Assembly (NCBI RefSeq): GCF_002153605.1
Contig: NZ_JOPG01000022.1
Coordinates: 107,098 to 171,097, forward strand
Direction of reading: 5' to 3'
Length of the DNA: 64,000 bases
DNA from: Acetobacter malorum
GTDB lineage: Bacteria; Pseudomonadota; Alphaproteobacteria; Acetobacterales; Acetobacteraceae
The notes beneath the pieces are model-generated. The model saw only the letters and a list, made by a program, of their open reading frames with translations, was not told where the DNA came from and did not search any database. How positions within the stretch are numbered: the first letter of the stretch is position 1; every line of letters begins with the position of its first letter. Shown one piece after another: positions 33,040 to 40,781 of this stretch. The translations under genes were made by a program, and so were the position numbers.

Positions 33040-34977
33040 TTACTGGCAAGCCAGACATTCATCATAATTGCTCCCGTTAGACGTCGGGGCTTCCGGCACA
33101 ACGCCAGCGCGCTGGGCGGCTTCGGCTGCCAGAACGCCTTCCTTGGTCAGCACGTTACTCACCGTATCAGCTCGCTGGATGGACAGGGACCGGCAGTAAT
33201 ACAGAGACTTCAGTCCCTTCTTCCAGGCCATATGATGGATCTGGTGCAGGTCGCGCTTATGCACGTTGGCGGGCAGGAACAGGTTCACTGACTGCGCCTG
33301 ACAGACATACGGCTGGCGGTCTGCCGCATGTTCCACAATCCAGCGCTGATCCAGCTCAAAGGCGGTCTTGAAGACATCCTTTTCCTGCTGGGTCAGGAAG
33401 TCCAGCTCCTGCACACTGCCTTTGTTCAGGGTGATGAAGGACCAGATTTCCTCCGTATCCTTCCCCTTCTCTTTCAACAGCTTCTGCAGGTGGCGGTTGC
33501 GCACCGTAAAGGAGCCGGAGAGCGTTTTTTGCAGGAAGACGTTTGCCGCAATCGGCTCAATCCCCGGGCTGGCATTCCCGGCAATAATAGAGATAGAGGC
33601 CGTCGGTGCGATAGCCATCTTGTTGGAGAAGCGTTCCTGAATGCCATATTCGGCCGCATCCGGGCACGCCCCGCGCAGATCCGCCAGCTTGCGGGAGGCC
33701 GCATCGGCCTGCTCACGAATGTGCTTGAACACCTTACGGTTCCAGACTTTTGCCACAACCCCTTCAAACGGCACATTCTTGGCCTGAAGGAAGGAGTGGA
33801 AGCCCATGACGCCAAGCCCGACTGACCGCTCACGCGAGGCCGCATAGGCGGCCTTCTTCATTTCCGGCGGGGCACGGTCAATAAAGTCCTGCAACACGTT
33901 ATCCAGGAACAGCATCACGTCTTCAATGAACTGCGGATTTTCGTTCCACTGATCCCATGTCTCAAGGTTCAGGGAAGACAGGCAGCACACCGCCGTCCGC
34001 TGTTTGCCGTGATGATCAATCCCGGTCGGCAGCGTGATTTCAGAGCACAGGTTTGAGGTTTTGACCTCAAGCCCTGCCAGCTTGTGGTGCTCCGGCCGCG
34101 CGTTGTTCACATGGTCGGAATAAACAATGTAGGGCTCGCCCTGCTCCATACGAGCCGTCAGGATACGAATCCACAGCGCACGCGCCGAGACCTTACGGAT
34201 CACGGAGTTATCGCGCGGGGAAAGCAGGCCCCATTCTTCATCCGCTTCCACTGCCCGCATAAAGGCATCGGACACCAGCACACCATGATGCAGATTCAGC
34301 GCCTTACGGTTGGGGTCGCCCCCCGTCGGGCGGCGGATTTCGACAAATTCTTCAATTTCTGGGTGCCAGACCGGCAGATACACGGCAGCAGAGCCGCGAC
34401 GCAGAGACCCCTGACTGATGGCAAGCGTCAGGCTGTCCATCACGCGAATGAAGGGGATCACGCCGGACGTCTTGCCGTTGCGGCCAACATTTTCACCAAT
34501 AGAGCGCAGGTTGCCCCAGTAGGACCCAATGCCGCCGCCCTTGCTGGCCAGCCAGACATTCTCGTTCCACAGGCCCACAATGCCGTCCAGACTGTCACTG
34601 GCTTCATTCAGGAAGCAGGAAATCGGCAGGCCGCGCGTGGTGCCGCCATTGGACAGAACCGGCGTGGCAGGCATGAACCAATGCTGGCTCATATAGTCAT
34701 AGATACGCTGGGCGTGCCCGGCATCGGCCCCGTAATAGGACGCAACGCGCCCGAAGAGATCCTGATAGCTCTCATCCGGCAGCAGATAGCGGTTATCCAG
34801 CGTGGCCTTGCCAAACGGCGTCAGCAGCGCATCGCGTGAGCGATCCACGCGCACCTGATGGTGGCCGGGCAGCTGCACCATGTCTTCCAGCTTACCGGGT
34901 TCAAACAGGTCTGCTTCTTCCCCGGAGCCGGATACGGAACGACGGTTTTCATTTTCCTGAACGTCGATCAGACTCAT
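33040..34977 (-). CDS. nrdA: Ribonucleoside-diphosphate reductase, alpha subunit (class I, no ATP-cone)
   Basis: The catalytic subunit that reduces NDPs to dNDPs. It has the active-site TSNLCSEIT (Cys at about residue 311), the partner cysteines in CFLNEAS and CCLSSLN, a finger-loop region and the C-terminal redox pair CLAC (last residues YDECLACQ). The protein is 645 residues against about 760 in E. coli. The missing part is the N-terminal ATP-cone: the barrel-leading segment begins already at about residue 35. Overall activity control by dATP is therefore probably absent. It is controlled from a promoter carrying two NrdR-like boxes. Confidence 0.96.
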   Translation of the reverse strand: MSLIDVQENENRRSVSGSGEEADLFEPGKLEDMVQLPGHHQVRVDRSRDALLTPFGKATLDNRYLLPDESYQDLFGRVASYYGADAGHAQRIYDYMSQHWFMPATPVLSNGGTTRGLPISCFLNEASDSLDGIVGLWNENVWLASKGGGIGSYWGNLRSIGENVGRNGKTSGVIPFIRVMDSLTLAISQGSLRRGSAAVYLPVWHPEIEEFVEIRRPTGGDPNRKALNLHHGVLVSDAFMRAVEADEEWGLLSPRDNSVIRKVSARALWIRILTARMEQGEPYIVYSDHVNNARPEHHKLAGLEVKTSNLCSEITLPTGIDHHGKQRTAVCCLSSLNLETWDQWNENPQFIEDVMLFLDNVLQDFIDRAPPEMKKAAYAASRERSVGLGVMGFHSFLQAKNVPFEGVVAKVWNRKVFKHIREQADAASRKLADLRGACPDAAEYGIQERFSNKMAIAPTASISIIAGNASPGIEPIAANVFLQKTLSGSFTVRNRHLQKLLKEKGKDTEEIWSFITLNKGSVQELDFLTQQEKDVFKTAFELDQRWIVEHAADRQPYVCQAQSVNLFLPANVHKRDLHQIHHMAWKKGLKSLYYCRSLSIQRADTVSNVLTKEGVLAAEAAQRAGVVPEAPTSNGSNYDECLACQ

Positions 34978-35064
34978 GGTGGCGTGCTCCGGTTTTTTGC
35001 ATTTGCGTGATCTGGCTTAAGAGGCGCTAAGACACACAGGAGTCATGCCCCGCGCTCTCGTGCC

Positions 35065-35080
35065 TCACCATATGTCGCGT
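35065..35080. promoter_or_regulatory. NrdR-like box 2 (nrdA upstream)
   Basis: TCACCATATGTCGCGT matches the NrdR consensus ACACWATATATWGTGT at 11 of 16 positions. It starts exactly 32 bases from box 1, the three-turn phasing typical of tandem NrdR boxes. Confidence 0.65.
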
Positions 35081-35096
35081 TCATGCGACATATGCG

Positions 35097-35112
35097 CCCC
35101 TATATCTAGTGA
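35097..35112. promoter_or_regulatory. NrdR-like box 1, over the nrdA -10
   Basis: CCCCTATATCTAGTGA matches the NrdR consensus at 12 of 16 positions. It overlaps the predicted -10 of the nrdA promoter, as expected for repression. Confidence 0.7.
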
Positions 35113-35127
35113 TTTTTTTACACTCAA
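35099..35127 (-). promoter_or_regulatory. Predicted nrdAB promoter
   Basis: The minus strand has TTGAGT (35127-35122), a 17-base spacer and TATAGG (35104-35099). This places transcription start about 110 bases before the nrdA ATG. Confidence 0.6.
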
Positions 35128-35204
35128 AGCTTCAAAAAAAGCTTGTGTTTGAAAAGATGGCAGTTTCTGGCTGATCATAAATTATTTCAGCCAACCAAAG
35201 TTTT

Positions 35205-36185
35205 TTAGCCCGCGTGGATCAGCCCGGACATCTCCATCCGGCGCCGTGATTCTGTAATGCCATCCGCCACGGCCAGAGCTGCGGCCAGAGCGCGTCGTCC
35301 GGCCCGTGCATCGACCTTGACGGCAGCGCCGTCAAGACAAGAGGCCACAAAAGCCTCATGCTCCGCAAACAGCGAATCATGATCTTTCCATGAAATCGCT
35401 TCCCGGCGGAATCCACCTGTGCCGGGCAGCGGCAGGCCCTTTTCCCGGCCGATCATGGTCAGCTCACGCTTCCCGAAATCTGCCGACAGATAGCCTTCCT
35501 CAGAAAACAGCCGCATCCGCCGCTCTGTCTTGAGGGAAATACGGCTGGCCGTAATGGTCGCCACGCAGCCATTTTCAAAGCGCACACGGGCGTTGGCAAT
35601 GTCTTCATATTCCGAACTGACCGCCGCCCCCAGCGCATCCACCTGCTCAATGGGGCTGTCCACAATCGCCAGCACCAGATCCAGATCATGAATCATCAGG
35701 TCCAGAATAACGGACACGTCGGTGCCCCGCGGCTTGAAGGGCGCAATGCGCGTAGCCTCAATATAAAGAGGCCGGGTGATTCGTTTGGTAATGGCCTCAT
35801 GCTCGGCGGAATAGCGCAGCAGATGCCCAACCTGACACACCAGCCCACTCTGCTCGGCCAGCGTGATCAGGAAATCCGCCTGTTCCAGCGTCGCTGCGAC
35901 AGGCTTTTCCACCAGCACATGCTTGCCGGCCCGCAGGGCCTCCGTGGCCAGTTCAAAATGGTATTCCGCAGGGGCCGCCACGACCACGGCATCACACGCG
36001 GCCAGCAGCTCTTCCACCGAGCCCATAACCGGGCAGCCAGCTTCCTTCGCAACCACTGCCGCCCGCTTTGCGTCCGGATCAAACAGACCGACAAGTGTCT
36101 CGCGGGGTACCTCTTTCACTTTCAGGGTATGGTACCGCCCAAAATGCCCGGCCCCGATCACCCCAACCCGCAGCGTTTTGTCCAT
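35205..36185 (-). CDS. Gfo/Idh/MocA-family NAD(P)-dependent oxidoreductase
   Basis: A 326-residue sugar-type dehydrogenase. The N-terminal Rossmann fold has VIGAGHFGRYH (residues 9-19), and the family EKP motif is in HVLVEKPVA (about 95). The C-terminal GFO_IDH_MocA domain has DLMIHDLDL with the active-site His. Members oxidise sugars, inositol or related compounds, or modify nucleotide sugars; I cannot tell the substrate. No partner genes are adjacent. It is divergent from secD across a 375-base gap that holds a structured leader. Confidence 0.88.
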   Translation of the reverse strand: MDKTLRVGVIGAGHFGRYHTLKVKEVPRETLVGLFDPDAKRAAVVAKEAGCPVMGSVEELLAACDAVVVAAPAEYHFELATEALRAGKHVLVEKPVAATLEQADFLITLAEQSGLVCQVGHLLRYSAEHEAITKRITRPLYIEATRIAPFKPRGTDVSVILDLMIHDLDLVLAIVDSPIEQVDALGAAVSSEYEDIANARVRFENGCVATITASRISLKTERRMRLFSEEGYLSADFGKRELTMIGREKGLPLPGTGGFRREAISWKDHDSLFAEHEAFVASCLDGAAVKVDARAGRRALAAALAVADGITESRRRMEMSGLIHAG

Positions 36186-36313
36186 CTTTCCTGACCTTCC
36201 CGACCCTGTGCCTCATGGCGTTGCCGTCAGCGGTAGCAGCCTCCGGCCAAAATCCCAAAATCACGCTCGCCCTACGAAACGAAACACAACCCATGTGTTG
36301 CTTTTACGTTCTG

Positions 36314-36341
36314 TTGGCAATCCGTAAAAAAACCATAAATT
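36314..36341 (+). promoter_or_regulatory. Possible secDF promoter
   Basis: TTGGCA, a 16-base spacer and TAAATT. If used, the transcript would carry a leader of about 210 bases before the secD ATG. Confidence 0.4.
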
Positions 36342-36379
36342 TTTCAACCCGGACCGAATCCGCCTGTTACGCCAGCACT

Positions 36380-36512
36380 CAGCCCTTTGTGGCTGTTCAG
36401 CCCCGCTTCAAAGCCGAGTGTGTGGCTGAAATGTGATGCAACCCCGCCACTGCTACCCGCCGAATCCCGCCACACAGGCCTGCAATTGTCTGTGGAGTGT
36501 TGCATCGCACGC
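36380..36512 (+). ncRNA. Structured 5' leader of secD (unassigned)
   Basis: Several nested inverted repeats suggest a folded leader. These are CAGCC/GGCTG (36380-36395), TTCAGCC/GGCTGAA (36396-36402 with 36424-36430), and a closing stem GATGCAAC/GTTGCATC (36435-36442 with 36499-36506) that encloses CCACA/TGTGG. Within it are CCCCGCCACTG and ACAGGCCTGC, similar to the J6/3 and B12-box segments of cobalamin riboswitches. The region is far shorter than that class, though, and the B12 box lacks its central bases. It is reported as a leader of unknown function, not as a riboswitch. Confidence 0.4.
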
Positions 36513-36560
36513 AAGGGAGCGGCATGTTCCGGGCGACAAAAATCGATTGATCAGGTGAGA

Positions 36561-38120
36561 ATGTATTACAGCCGCCTCAAGTTGGCCTCGGTACTGGGTG
36601 TGTGCCTTTTAGGGCTGCTGCTCTGCCTGCCCAATGGTCTGCGCAATCCCTTCCCTTCCATGCCCTGGCGCCAGATTCATCTGGGGCTAGATCTGCGCGG
36701 CGGGTCCTACCTGCTTATGCAGGTGGACCTGAAAAGCCTGACGCATGACAGGTTGCAAACCCTGGCAGACAGCACGCGTGAAACGCTGCTGAAGTCCCAG
36801 CTCGGCTACCGCAACATCACCACCAATGCAGACGCCAGCACGGTGACCTTCATGCCGCGTGATGCGTCGGAAACCGAAGCTGACCTCGCAGCCCTTAACA
36901 AGCTGCCGCGCGTCGTCCCCAACGAGTTCACCGTGAAGAAGCAGGATAATGGCAGCATTGTCCTCACCCTCTCCCCGGAAGCGCTGAAAGCCCGTGCGCG
37001 GGAAGCTGTGACGCAGTCCATCGAGATTGTGCGCCGCCGTATTGACGCCACCGGCGCAGTGGACCCGGAAATCACGCGTCAGGGCGATGACCGCATTGTG
37101 GTCGAGCTGCCCGGCGTCAGTGATCCGGAACGCATCAAGGCTCTGCTGGGCACCACCGCAAAAATGACGTTCCGTCTGGTGGACCCCAACCCCATGCACG
37201 CCACGGCCGCACCTCCGGGCGTGAGCCTGCTGCCGATGTCCACGGAAGGTGAAGGCCCGCCGCTGCCGGTCTATGACCACGTGGACGTGGACGGCACGGA
37301 CCTGACCAACGCCGGCGCTGTGATTGATTCTCAGAGCGGCGAGTGGGCTGTGACCTTCACGTTCGATTCCGTCGGCACGCATGCGTTCTCTACGGTTACG
37401 CAGGCCAATGTCGGTCGTCGCTTTGCCATCGTGCTGGATAACAAGGTGATTGAAGCCCCGGTCATCCGCTCCCCCATCACGGGCGGGAGCGGGCAGATTA
37501 CCGGCGGTTTTGATGCTCAGAAAGCGACCGACCTCGCTCTGATGCTCCGCGCAGGTGCCCTCCCGGCCCCGCTGAGCGTTATGGAACAGCGCACCATCGG
37601 CCCGTCTCTTGGCGCAGATTCCATCCGGGCTGGCATGCTCAGTCTGGCTGCGGGCTTTGTGTTCGTCATCCTGTTCATGGCGCTGTTTTATGGCCGCTTT
37701 GGCTGGTATGCGAACGTCGCCCTGCTGGCCAACCTTGTGCTGATGGTGGCCATTCTCTCCCTGTTTGAAGCCACCCTGACCCTGCCGGGCATGGCCGGGA
37801 TGCTGCTGACACTGGGGATGGCCGTGGATGCCAACATTCTGATCAATGAACGCATCCGGGAAGAAGTGGCACGGGGGCGCACGCCTCTGGCGGCCATGCA
37901 GGCCGGGTTTGAGCGCGCCACCTCCACTATTGTGGATAGTAACGCCACGGCCCTGCTGGCTCACGTCATGCTGTTTGTGTTCGGCACAGGCCCTGTGCGT
38001 GGCTTCGCGCTGACCATCACCATCGGTATCGTGACCACTCTGTTCACGACTCTCCTGCTTTCCCGACTGCTTATGGTCCGCTGGTATGCGCTCACGCGCC
38101 CGACCAGCCTGCCGGTCTGA
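36561..38120 (+). CDS. secD: Protein translocase subunit SecD
   Basis: An inner-membrane RND-type subunit that uses the proton motive force to assist late steps of SecYEG export. The 519 residues have TM1 near the N-terminus, the D1 motif LGLDLRGGSYLL (about 35-46), a large periplasmic region with a P1-type base and head, and five C-terminal TM helices with GMAVDANILINERIREE. ATG 36561 has AGGTGAGA just upstream; reading further upstream would run through the structured leader. secF follows after 12 bases. No yajC gene precedes it. Confidence 0.95.
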   Translation: MYYSRLKLASVLGVCLLGLLLCLPNGLRNPFPSMPWRQIHLGLDLRGGSYLLMQVDLKSLTHDRLQTLADSTRETLLKSQLGYRNITTNADASTVTFMPRDASETEADLAALNKLPRVVPNEFTVKKQDNGSIVLTLSPEALKARAREAVTQSIEIVRRRIDATGAVDPEITRQGDDRIVVELPGVSDPERIKALLGTTAKMTFRLVDPNPMHATAAPPGVSLLPMSTEGEGPPLPVYDHVDVDGTDLTNAGAVIDSQSGEWAVTFTFDSVGTHAFSTVTQANVGRRFAIVLDNKVIEAPVIRSPITGGSGQITGGFDAQKATDLALMLRAGALPAPLSVMEQRTIGPSLGADSIRAGMLSLAAGFVFVILFMALFYGRFGWYANVALLANLVLMVAILSLFEATLTLPGMAGMLLTLGMAVDANILINERIREEVARGRTPLAAMQAGFERATSTIVDSNATALLAHVMLFVFGTGPVRGFALTITIGIVTTLFTTLLLSRLLMVRWYALTRPTSLPV

Positions 38121-38132
38121 GACGAGGCGCTT

Positions 38133-39077
38133 ATGTTTGGACGTCCTCTCCTGCGTTTTGTGCGCAAGGATACCCACATCAACTTCATGCGCGGGCGCTA
38201 TGCGGGCCTGATTGTCTCGGCTGCGCTGTCTCTGCTTTCCATTGTGCTGTTCATGCATCCGGGCCTGACACTGGGTCTGGATTTCCGGGGCGGCATTGTG
38301 GTGGAGGCCAAAACCTCTGGCCCGGCTGACTTTGCCAAGCTGCGCAACGCGCTGGCCGCGCATAATGTCACGCATGCTTCCATTCAGGCTTTCGGCGCAC
38401 CGGATGATGTGCTGATCCGTCTGGACGCTGGCGATGAGCAGCAGACCAACGCGATTGTCGATACGGTCCGCCACGCGGTTGCGGAAGCTCAGCCGGGCAC
38501 GACCGTCCTGCGGGCCGATGCTGTCGGGGCTTCTGTGTCCTCAGAACTGTTCCGCAACGGCATGCTGGCCCTCGGCCTCAGCCTCGCGATGATTCTGGGC
38601 TATATCTGGTTCCGGTTTGAATGGGAGTTCGCTCTCAGCGCCGTTATCACGCTGGTGCTGGATCTGACCAAGACCATGGGCTTTCTGGTCATCACCGGCT
38701 TTGAGTTCGATCTGGTGATGGTGGCCGCTATCCTCACCATTCTGGGCTACTCCACCAACGATAAAGTGGTGGTGTATGACCGTGTGCGTGAAAACCTGCG
38801 CAAATATCGGACCATGCCGCTGCGGGAACTGATTGATCTGTCCATCAATGAGACCCTGAACCGCACACTCGGCACCTCCTCCACCGTCTTTCTGGCGTCT
38901 CTGCCGCTGGCTCTGTTTGGGGGCACCACGCTCTCTGGCTTTGCCTGGACCATGCTGTTCGGGATTGTGGTGGGCACGTCTTCTTCCATTTTCATCGCGG
39001 CCCCGCTGCTGCTCTTTATGGGCGAGGGTCGCCTGAAGCGGGACGCCAAGCCCCCCGCCCCGCGCAAAAGCGCCTGA
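38133..39077 (+). CDS. secF: Protein translocase subunit SecF
   Basis: The partner of SecD, 314 residues with six TM helices. Conserved features are LGLDFRGGIVVE (about 45) and the TM4-5 region GYSTNDKVVVYDRVREN followed by INETLNRTLGTSSTVFLA. It ends the secD-secF operon; a strong terminator starts 7 bases after the stop. Confidence 0.95.
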   Translation: MFGRPLLRFVRKDTHINFMRGRYAGLIVSAALSLLSIVLFMHPGLTLGLDFRGGIVVEAKTSGPADFAKLRNALAAHNVTHASIQAFGAPDDVLIRLDAGDEQQTNAIVDTVRHAVAEAQPGTTVLRADAVGASVSSELFRNGMLALGLSLAMILGYIWFRFEWEFALSAVITLVLDLTKTMGFLVITGFEFDLVMVAAILTILGYSTNDKVVVYDRVRENLRKYRTMPLRELIDLSINETLNRTLGTSSTVFLASLPLALFGGTTLSGFAWTMLFGIVVGTSSSIFIAAPLLLFMGEGRLKRDAKPPAPRKSA

Positions 39078-39083
39078 AAACGC

Positions 39084-39124
39084 AAAAAGCGTTCCGCACC
39101 TTTCGGTCGGAACGCTTTTTTTAT
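39084..39124 (+). terminator. Intrinsic terminator of secDF
   Basis: AAAAAGCGTTCCG and CGGAACGCTTTTT arms (13 pairs), with an inner ACC/GGT, are followed by further Ts. Very strong, and symmetrical enough to act on both strands. Confidence 0.92.
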
Positions 39125-39174
39125 AAGGGGTGCAAAGCATCCACCCTTAGCCGTATTCTTTAAAATCCGTGCCC

Positions 39175-39540
39175 TTAACGCCGCACCACAGAGGGTGGCG
39201 TGGGATCAGACGGTTCAATCACCGCCAGAAAATTCTCCATTGCCTGCCCGGCGTTTTTGATCCCCGCGCCGGATGGATTGTATTCCGCATTGAGAATGGC
39301 CGCGAGCGCAGCCCGGTCCGCATTCACAATCTGCACAAGGCGATCTGGTGACACGAGACCAGACATCACCTGCCCCCGGGCCATGCCGCTGGCAATCACG
39401 TAGCTATAAATCAATGTGCGGGACGTAGGGTTTATGGCCACCCGGCCAGCGGAAGACTGGCAACCTGCCAGCACTGCAAGACCGGCCAGGCCAGCCATCA
39501 GGCGAAAAAAAACCGGAAATCCAGATACGGAGCGCGTCAT
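39175..39540 (-). CDS. Small lipoprotein of unknown function
   Basis: Not recognised beyond its type. The 121 residues start with a positively charged, hydrophobic signal ending in the lipobox LAGC, with the lipidated Cys at residue 27, so the mature protein is about 95 residues. The rest (TLIYSYVIASGMARGQVMSGLVSPDRLVQIVNADRAALAAI) looks helical. Its neighbour mscL is transcribed in the same direction after an 81-base gap. The secDF terminator hairpin lies past its stop and may serve it too. Confidence 0.72.
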   Translation of the reverse strand: MTRSVSGFPVFFRLMAGLAGLAVLAGCQSSAGRVAINPTSRTLIYSYVIASGMARGQVMSGLVSPDRLVQIVNADRAALAAILNAEYNPSGAGIKNAGQAMENFLAVIEPSDPTPPSVVRR

Positions 39541-39621
39541 GCGACGAGCCTACTCCATATCTGTCTTTCCGGTAAATCTCCTCAGCGCCCCGCAGGACGC
39601 CTCAGATCAGACGAATGTGTC

Positions 39622-40080
39622 TCAGACCTTGCGGGCTGCCAGTTCGTCACGGATCTGCTCAAGCAGAACTTCCGTTTTGGTCGGTGCCGGGGGTTCTGCC
39701 GGTTTAGCGGCTTCCTGCCCGTGCAGGCGGCTCAGCACTTTCACAAACCAGAAGATGACCAGAGCCATGATAAGGAACTGAATGACAGCATTCAGAAACA
39801 GACCAACATTCAGCGTAACCGCACCAGCTTTCTGCGCATCCGCCAGCGTTGCCAGATGCGGGCCTTTCAGCGTGATGAAGAGGTTGGAGAAATCAATCCC
39901 ACCAATCACCAGACCCAGCACGGGGTTGAAAATGTCTTTCACCAGGCTGTTCACAATAGCGGTGAACGCCGCACCGATGATGACACCAACGGCCAGATCG
40001 ATAACATTGCCACGCATAATAAAAGCGCGGAATTCGCCCACCCAGCCGGGGGTGTGCACATGAGATTTAATGTCAGCCAT
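39622..40080 (-). CDS. mscL: Large-conductance mechanosensitive channel MscL
   Basis: A pentameric inner-membrane channel that opens under hypo-osmotic stress. The N-terminal helix and TM1 (EFRAFIMRGNVIDLAVGVIIGAAFTAIV), a periplasmic loop, TM2 (FLNAVIQFLIMALVIFWFVK) and a C-terminal helix with LLEQIRDELA all match, at 152 residues. The start at 40080 (MADIKSHV) is preferred; an upstream ATG at 40092 would leave no room for its ribosome-binding site. AAGGA lies 11 bases upstream of 40080. Confidence 0.95.
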   Translation of the reverse strand: MADIKSHVHTPGWVGEFRAFIMRGNVIDLAVGVIIGAAFTAIVNSLVKDIFNPVLGLVIGGIDFSNLFITLKGPHLATLADAQKAGAVTLNVGLFLNAVIQFLIMALVIFWFVKVLSRLHGQEAAKPAEPPAPTKTEVLLEQIRDELAARKV

Positions 40081-40264
40081 AAGCCACTTCATCCTTTTGA
40101 AGGCAGAATATCCTGCTGTCTGTATCCAGTATGAACCCTTTTTAACAAGTCCAAACTACTCCGATTCGCCGACTTTCCTCTCAGGACGTGGCATTTACAG
40201 CAACACCGACACAGTTTTCCGACCCTCATGCAGTAAAAACCGGCCAATAAGGGCGCATGAGTTG

Positions 40265-40293
40265 TTGATCCCACCTGCACAGACGGCTATACG
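40265..40293 (+). promoter_or_regulatory. Predicted rpmE promoter
   Basis: TTGATC, a 17-base spacer and TATACG, about 60 bases before the rpmE ATG. Confidence 0.45.
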
Positions 40294-40353
40294 CACTCGC
40301 ACGCATAGCCCGGTCGGTATCGGGACAGCCTTTTGAACGGAAAGACGCAACAT

Positions 40354-40584
40354 ATGAAACCCGGCATTCACCCTGACTACCACGAAATCACCGTCATCAT
40401 GACCGATGGCACCGAATACAAAACCCGCTCCTGCGCAGGTAAAGCTGGTGACACGCTCCGTCTGGACGTGGACACGAAGTCTCACCCGGCATGGACCGGC
40501 GTGCAGCGCATGATGGACACCGGGGGCCAGGTTGCGAAGTTCAACAAGCGCTTTGCTGGTATCGGCACGCGCTCAAAGGCCTGA
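40354..40584 (+). CDS. rpmE: 50S ribosomal protein L31
   Basis: A 76-residue L31 with the family signature [41 protein letters not shown] and FNKRFAG. The CxxC zinc residues of the Zn-binding form are absent. ATG 40354 has GGAAAG upstream; the in-frame ATG at 40333 is not needed. It is monocistronic, with its own promoter and terminator. Confidence 0.96.
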   Translation: MKPGIHPDYHEITVIMTDGTEYKTRSCAGKAGDTLRLDVDTKSHPAWTGVQRMMDTGGQVAKFNKRFAGIGTRSKA

Positions 40585-40620
40585 TCAGCCTCCCTTTACC
40601 CGATCAGTTGAAAAATCCGG

Positions 40621-40654
40621 AACCCCGCCTCTTGAATCAGGAGGCGGGGTTTTC
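40621..40654 (+). terminator. Intrinsic terminator of rpmE
   Basis: AACCCCGCCTC and GAGGCGGGGTT (11 pairs) followed by TTCC. The T-tract is short but the stem is strong. The loop carries CTTGAA, which could double as the -35 of a heat-shock promoter for hsp20. Confidence 0.8.
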
Positions 40655-40689
40655 CACGTTTAGTTCTGAGAAGAATGCCCGAAGACGGG

Positions 40690-40781
40690 GTTCTCCTCCT
40701 ACTGCCACCTGCCGTGGCACGCCCGCCAGACTGGGGGCTGTTGCCCGGCAAGACCTTGCTGAACGAGGAGGTTTTTTGACC
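40690..40781 (+). ncRNA. ROSE-type RNA thermometer in the hsp20 leader
   Basis: The last hairpin (40754-40771) pairs CCUUGCU with AGGAGG, the ribosome-binding site, around a GAACG loop and leaves the G of UUGCU bulged. This is the conserved element of ROSE thermometers (U-U/C-G-C-U opposite the Shine-Dalgarno sequence). CCTCCT at 40694-40699 could also pair with AGGAGG, and GCCAC/GTGGC (about 40705-40718) forms a further hairpin. Position, length and the small heat-shock gene downstream all fit. It would open and allow translation on heating. Confidence 0.75.

Noticed and set aside
35127..35144. AAGCTT-CAAAAA-AAGCTT as a terminator
   Set aside because: It lies upstream of the nrdA promoter with an AT-rich 6-base stem, and no transcript is known to end there except possibly from far upstream.
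36415..36485. Cobalamin riboswitch upstream of secD
   Set aside because: The GCCACTG and CAGG..CCTGC pieces are in the right order, but only about 60 bases separate the outer motifs, the GGGAA segment is missing, the B12 box lacks its centre, and the downstream gene has no B12 link. Kept only as an unassigned leader.
36687..38474. A 595-codon minus-strand frame opposite secD and secF
   Set aside because: Antisense shadow of strongly conserved secDF, rich in His, Gln and Arg with no domain.
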